Assembly (NCBI GenBank): GCA_024734555.1
Contig: JANPWX010000173.1
Coordinates: forward strand, 1,734,882-1,798,881
Length of the DNA stretch: 64,000 bases
From: Trochalopteron elliotii
Lineage: Eukaryota; Chordata; Aves; Passeriformes; Leiothrichidae
Direction of reading: 5' to 3'
Shown: piece after piece, positions 63,601 to 64,000 of the stretch
Position numbering within the stretch: the stretch's first letter is position 1
Layout: each line of letters starts with the position of its first letter
The notes under the pieces: model-generated
Databases searched by the model: none
Told to the model about the DNA's origin: nothing
What the model saw: only the letters and a program-made list of their open reading frames with translations
Translations under genes and position numbers: made by a program

Positions 63601-64000
63601 TTACTCCCACCATCAGCCTAAAATACAGAAGGGGCAAGCAACTTCGTGTGTGTGAGGTGCACCTGCCAAGGGAGGTTTTAAACACTTTCTAGATGTGCCA
63701 TGGCTTTTCTCTCTTCCTCTCCTCTCAGCACACACTGCATTGATCCTGGCTGACACAATTTTTCTTGCTATCCATTTTCTTGGGACAATCAGCAAAATTT
63801 CTATTTTGTTCTGTTTCCTCAGCAGTTCTTCCCATCATGATCAACCCACAGTTAAAGAGAAATAGAAGCAAAAACTATTGCTGAGGGCAACACCACAGGA
63901 ATATATATATTCTCACATAGGAGATATCATCTGCAGTCCTAAGGAGAGTACAAGAGTCCAAAGGGGAGGACAAAGGTAACAAAGGGCTGCTGTGGAGAAA

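Larger units (their letters stand above)
29561..64000 (-). other. ZNF516: Very large ZNF516 intron, continuing beyond the window
   Basis: The large exon enters in mid-codon, so at least one coding exon lies upstream. The expected finger-rich N-terminal exon would be more than 1 kb of open minus-strand frame and is absent from 29561 to 64000, so this whole stretch is taken as intron. It contains a solo LTR at 36105-36467, T/G-rich and A-rich low-complexity tracts, a CpG-dense patch with a CTCF-like motif at about 43196-43400, a hairpin at 48982-49002 in sequence that looks constrained, and two unidentified protein-like frames (55117-55383 minus, 58259-58990 plus). Small non-coding first exons inside it cannot be excluded. 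Confidence 0.75.

Noticed and set aside
1..64000. tRNA genes, CRISPR arrays, bacterial operons, intact CR1 LINEs
   Set aside because: No GGTTCGA-type B box in a cloverleaf context, no regularly spaced repeats and no prokaryotic gene order. I saw no CR1 3' end with ATTCTATGA repeats, though degraded fragments could escape reading by eye.

Overview
This is a vertebrate nuclear window, most likely from a bird and probably a songbird. Long introns, GT-AG splicing, sparse coding sequence, no SINEs and one solo LTR of a recognisable passerine endogenous-retrovirus type point that way. The species assignment is inference; the exon-intron structure is read directly from the sequence. There is no prokaryotic gene content, and almost all open frames of 60-180 codons here are chance frames.

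One protein-coding gene can be supported: ZNF516, a C2H2 zinc-finger transcriptional regulator, read on the minus strand. Its C-terminal half lies here on four coding exons: 29560-28088 (1473 nt), 22558-22454 (105 nt), 21545-21478 (68 nt) and 14957-14898 (60 nt including the TAG stop). All junctions are GT-AG and the phases agree (2/1, 2/1, 2/0, 0/stop), so the exons join in one frame into 567 residues plus a partial first codon. The segment carries a PLDLS CtBP-binding motif, one C2H2 finger in the large exon, a conserved block ending in a lysine-rich 'IPKD' stretch, and a last C2H2 finger on the 105-nt exon. The N-terminal half with the other fingers must lie beyond position 64000, because nothing like it is visible from 29561 to 64000.

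Layout: 1-12000 is intergenic sequence past the 3' end of ZNF516, with microsatellites and no recognisable gene. About 12000-14897 is the probable 3' UTR, with a distal AATAAA at 12025-12020 and two proximal candidates. 14898-29560 holds the four exons and three introns. 29561-64000 is one very large intron containing a solo LTR (36105-36467), T/G-rich and A-rich tracts, and a CpG-dense patch with a CTCF-like motif beside a long purine tract (about 43196-43400). Two unidentified protein-like frames (55117-55383 minus, 58259-58990 plus) also lie in it.

No novel multi-gene system was found. The observations most worth a second look are the CpG/CTCF-like intronic element, a very strong G-quadruplex motif 17 bp from the splice acceptor of the last-finger exon, a tandem pair of perfect AGTACT-type hairpins at 20301-20369, and the retained CtBP motif of ZNF516 in a lineage without UCP1.
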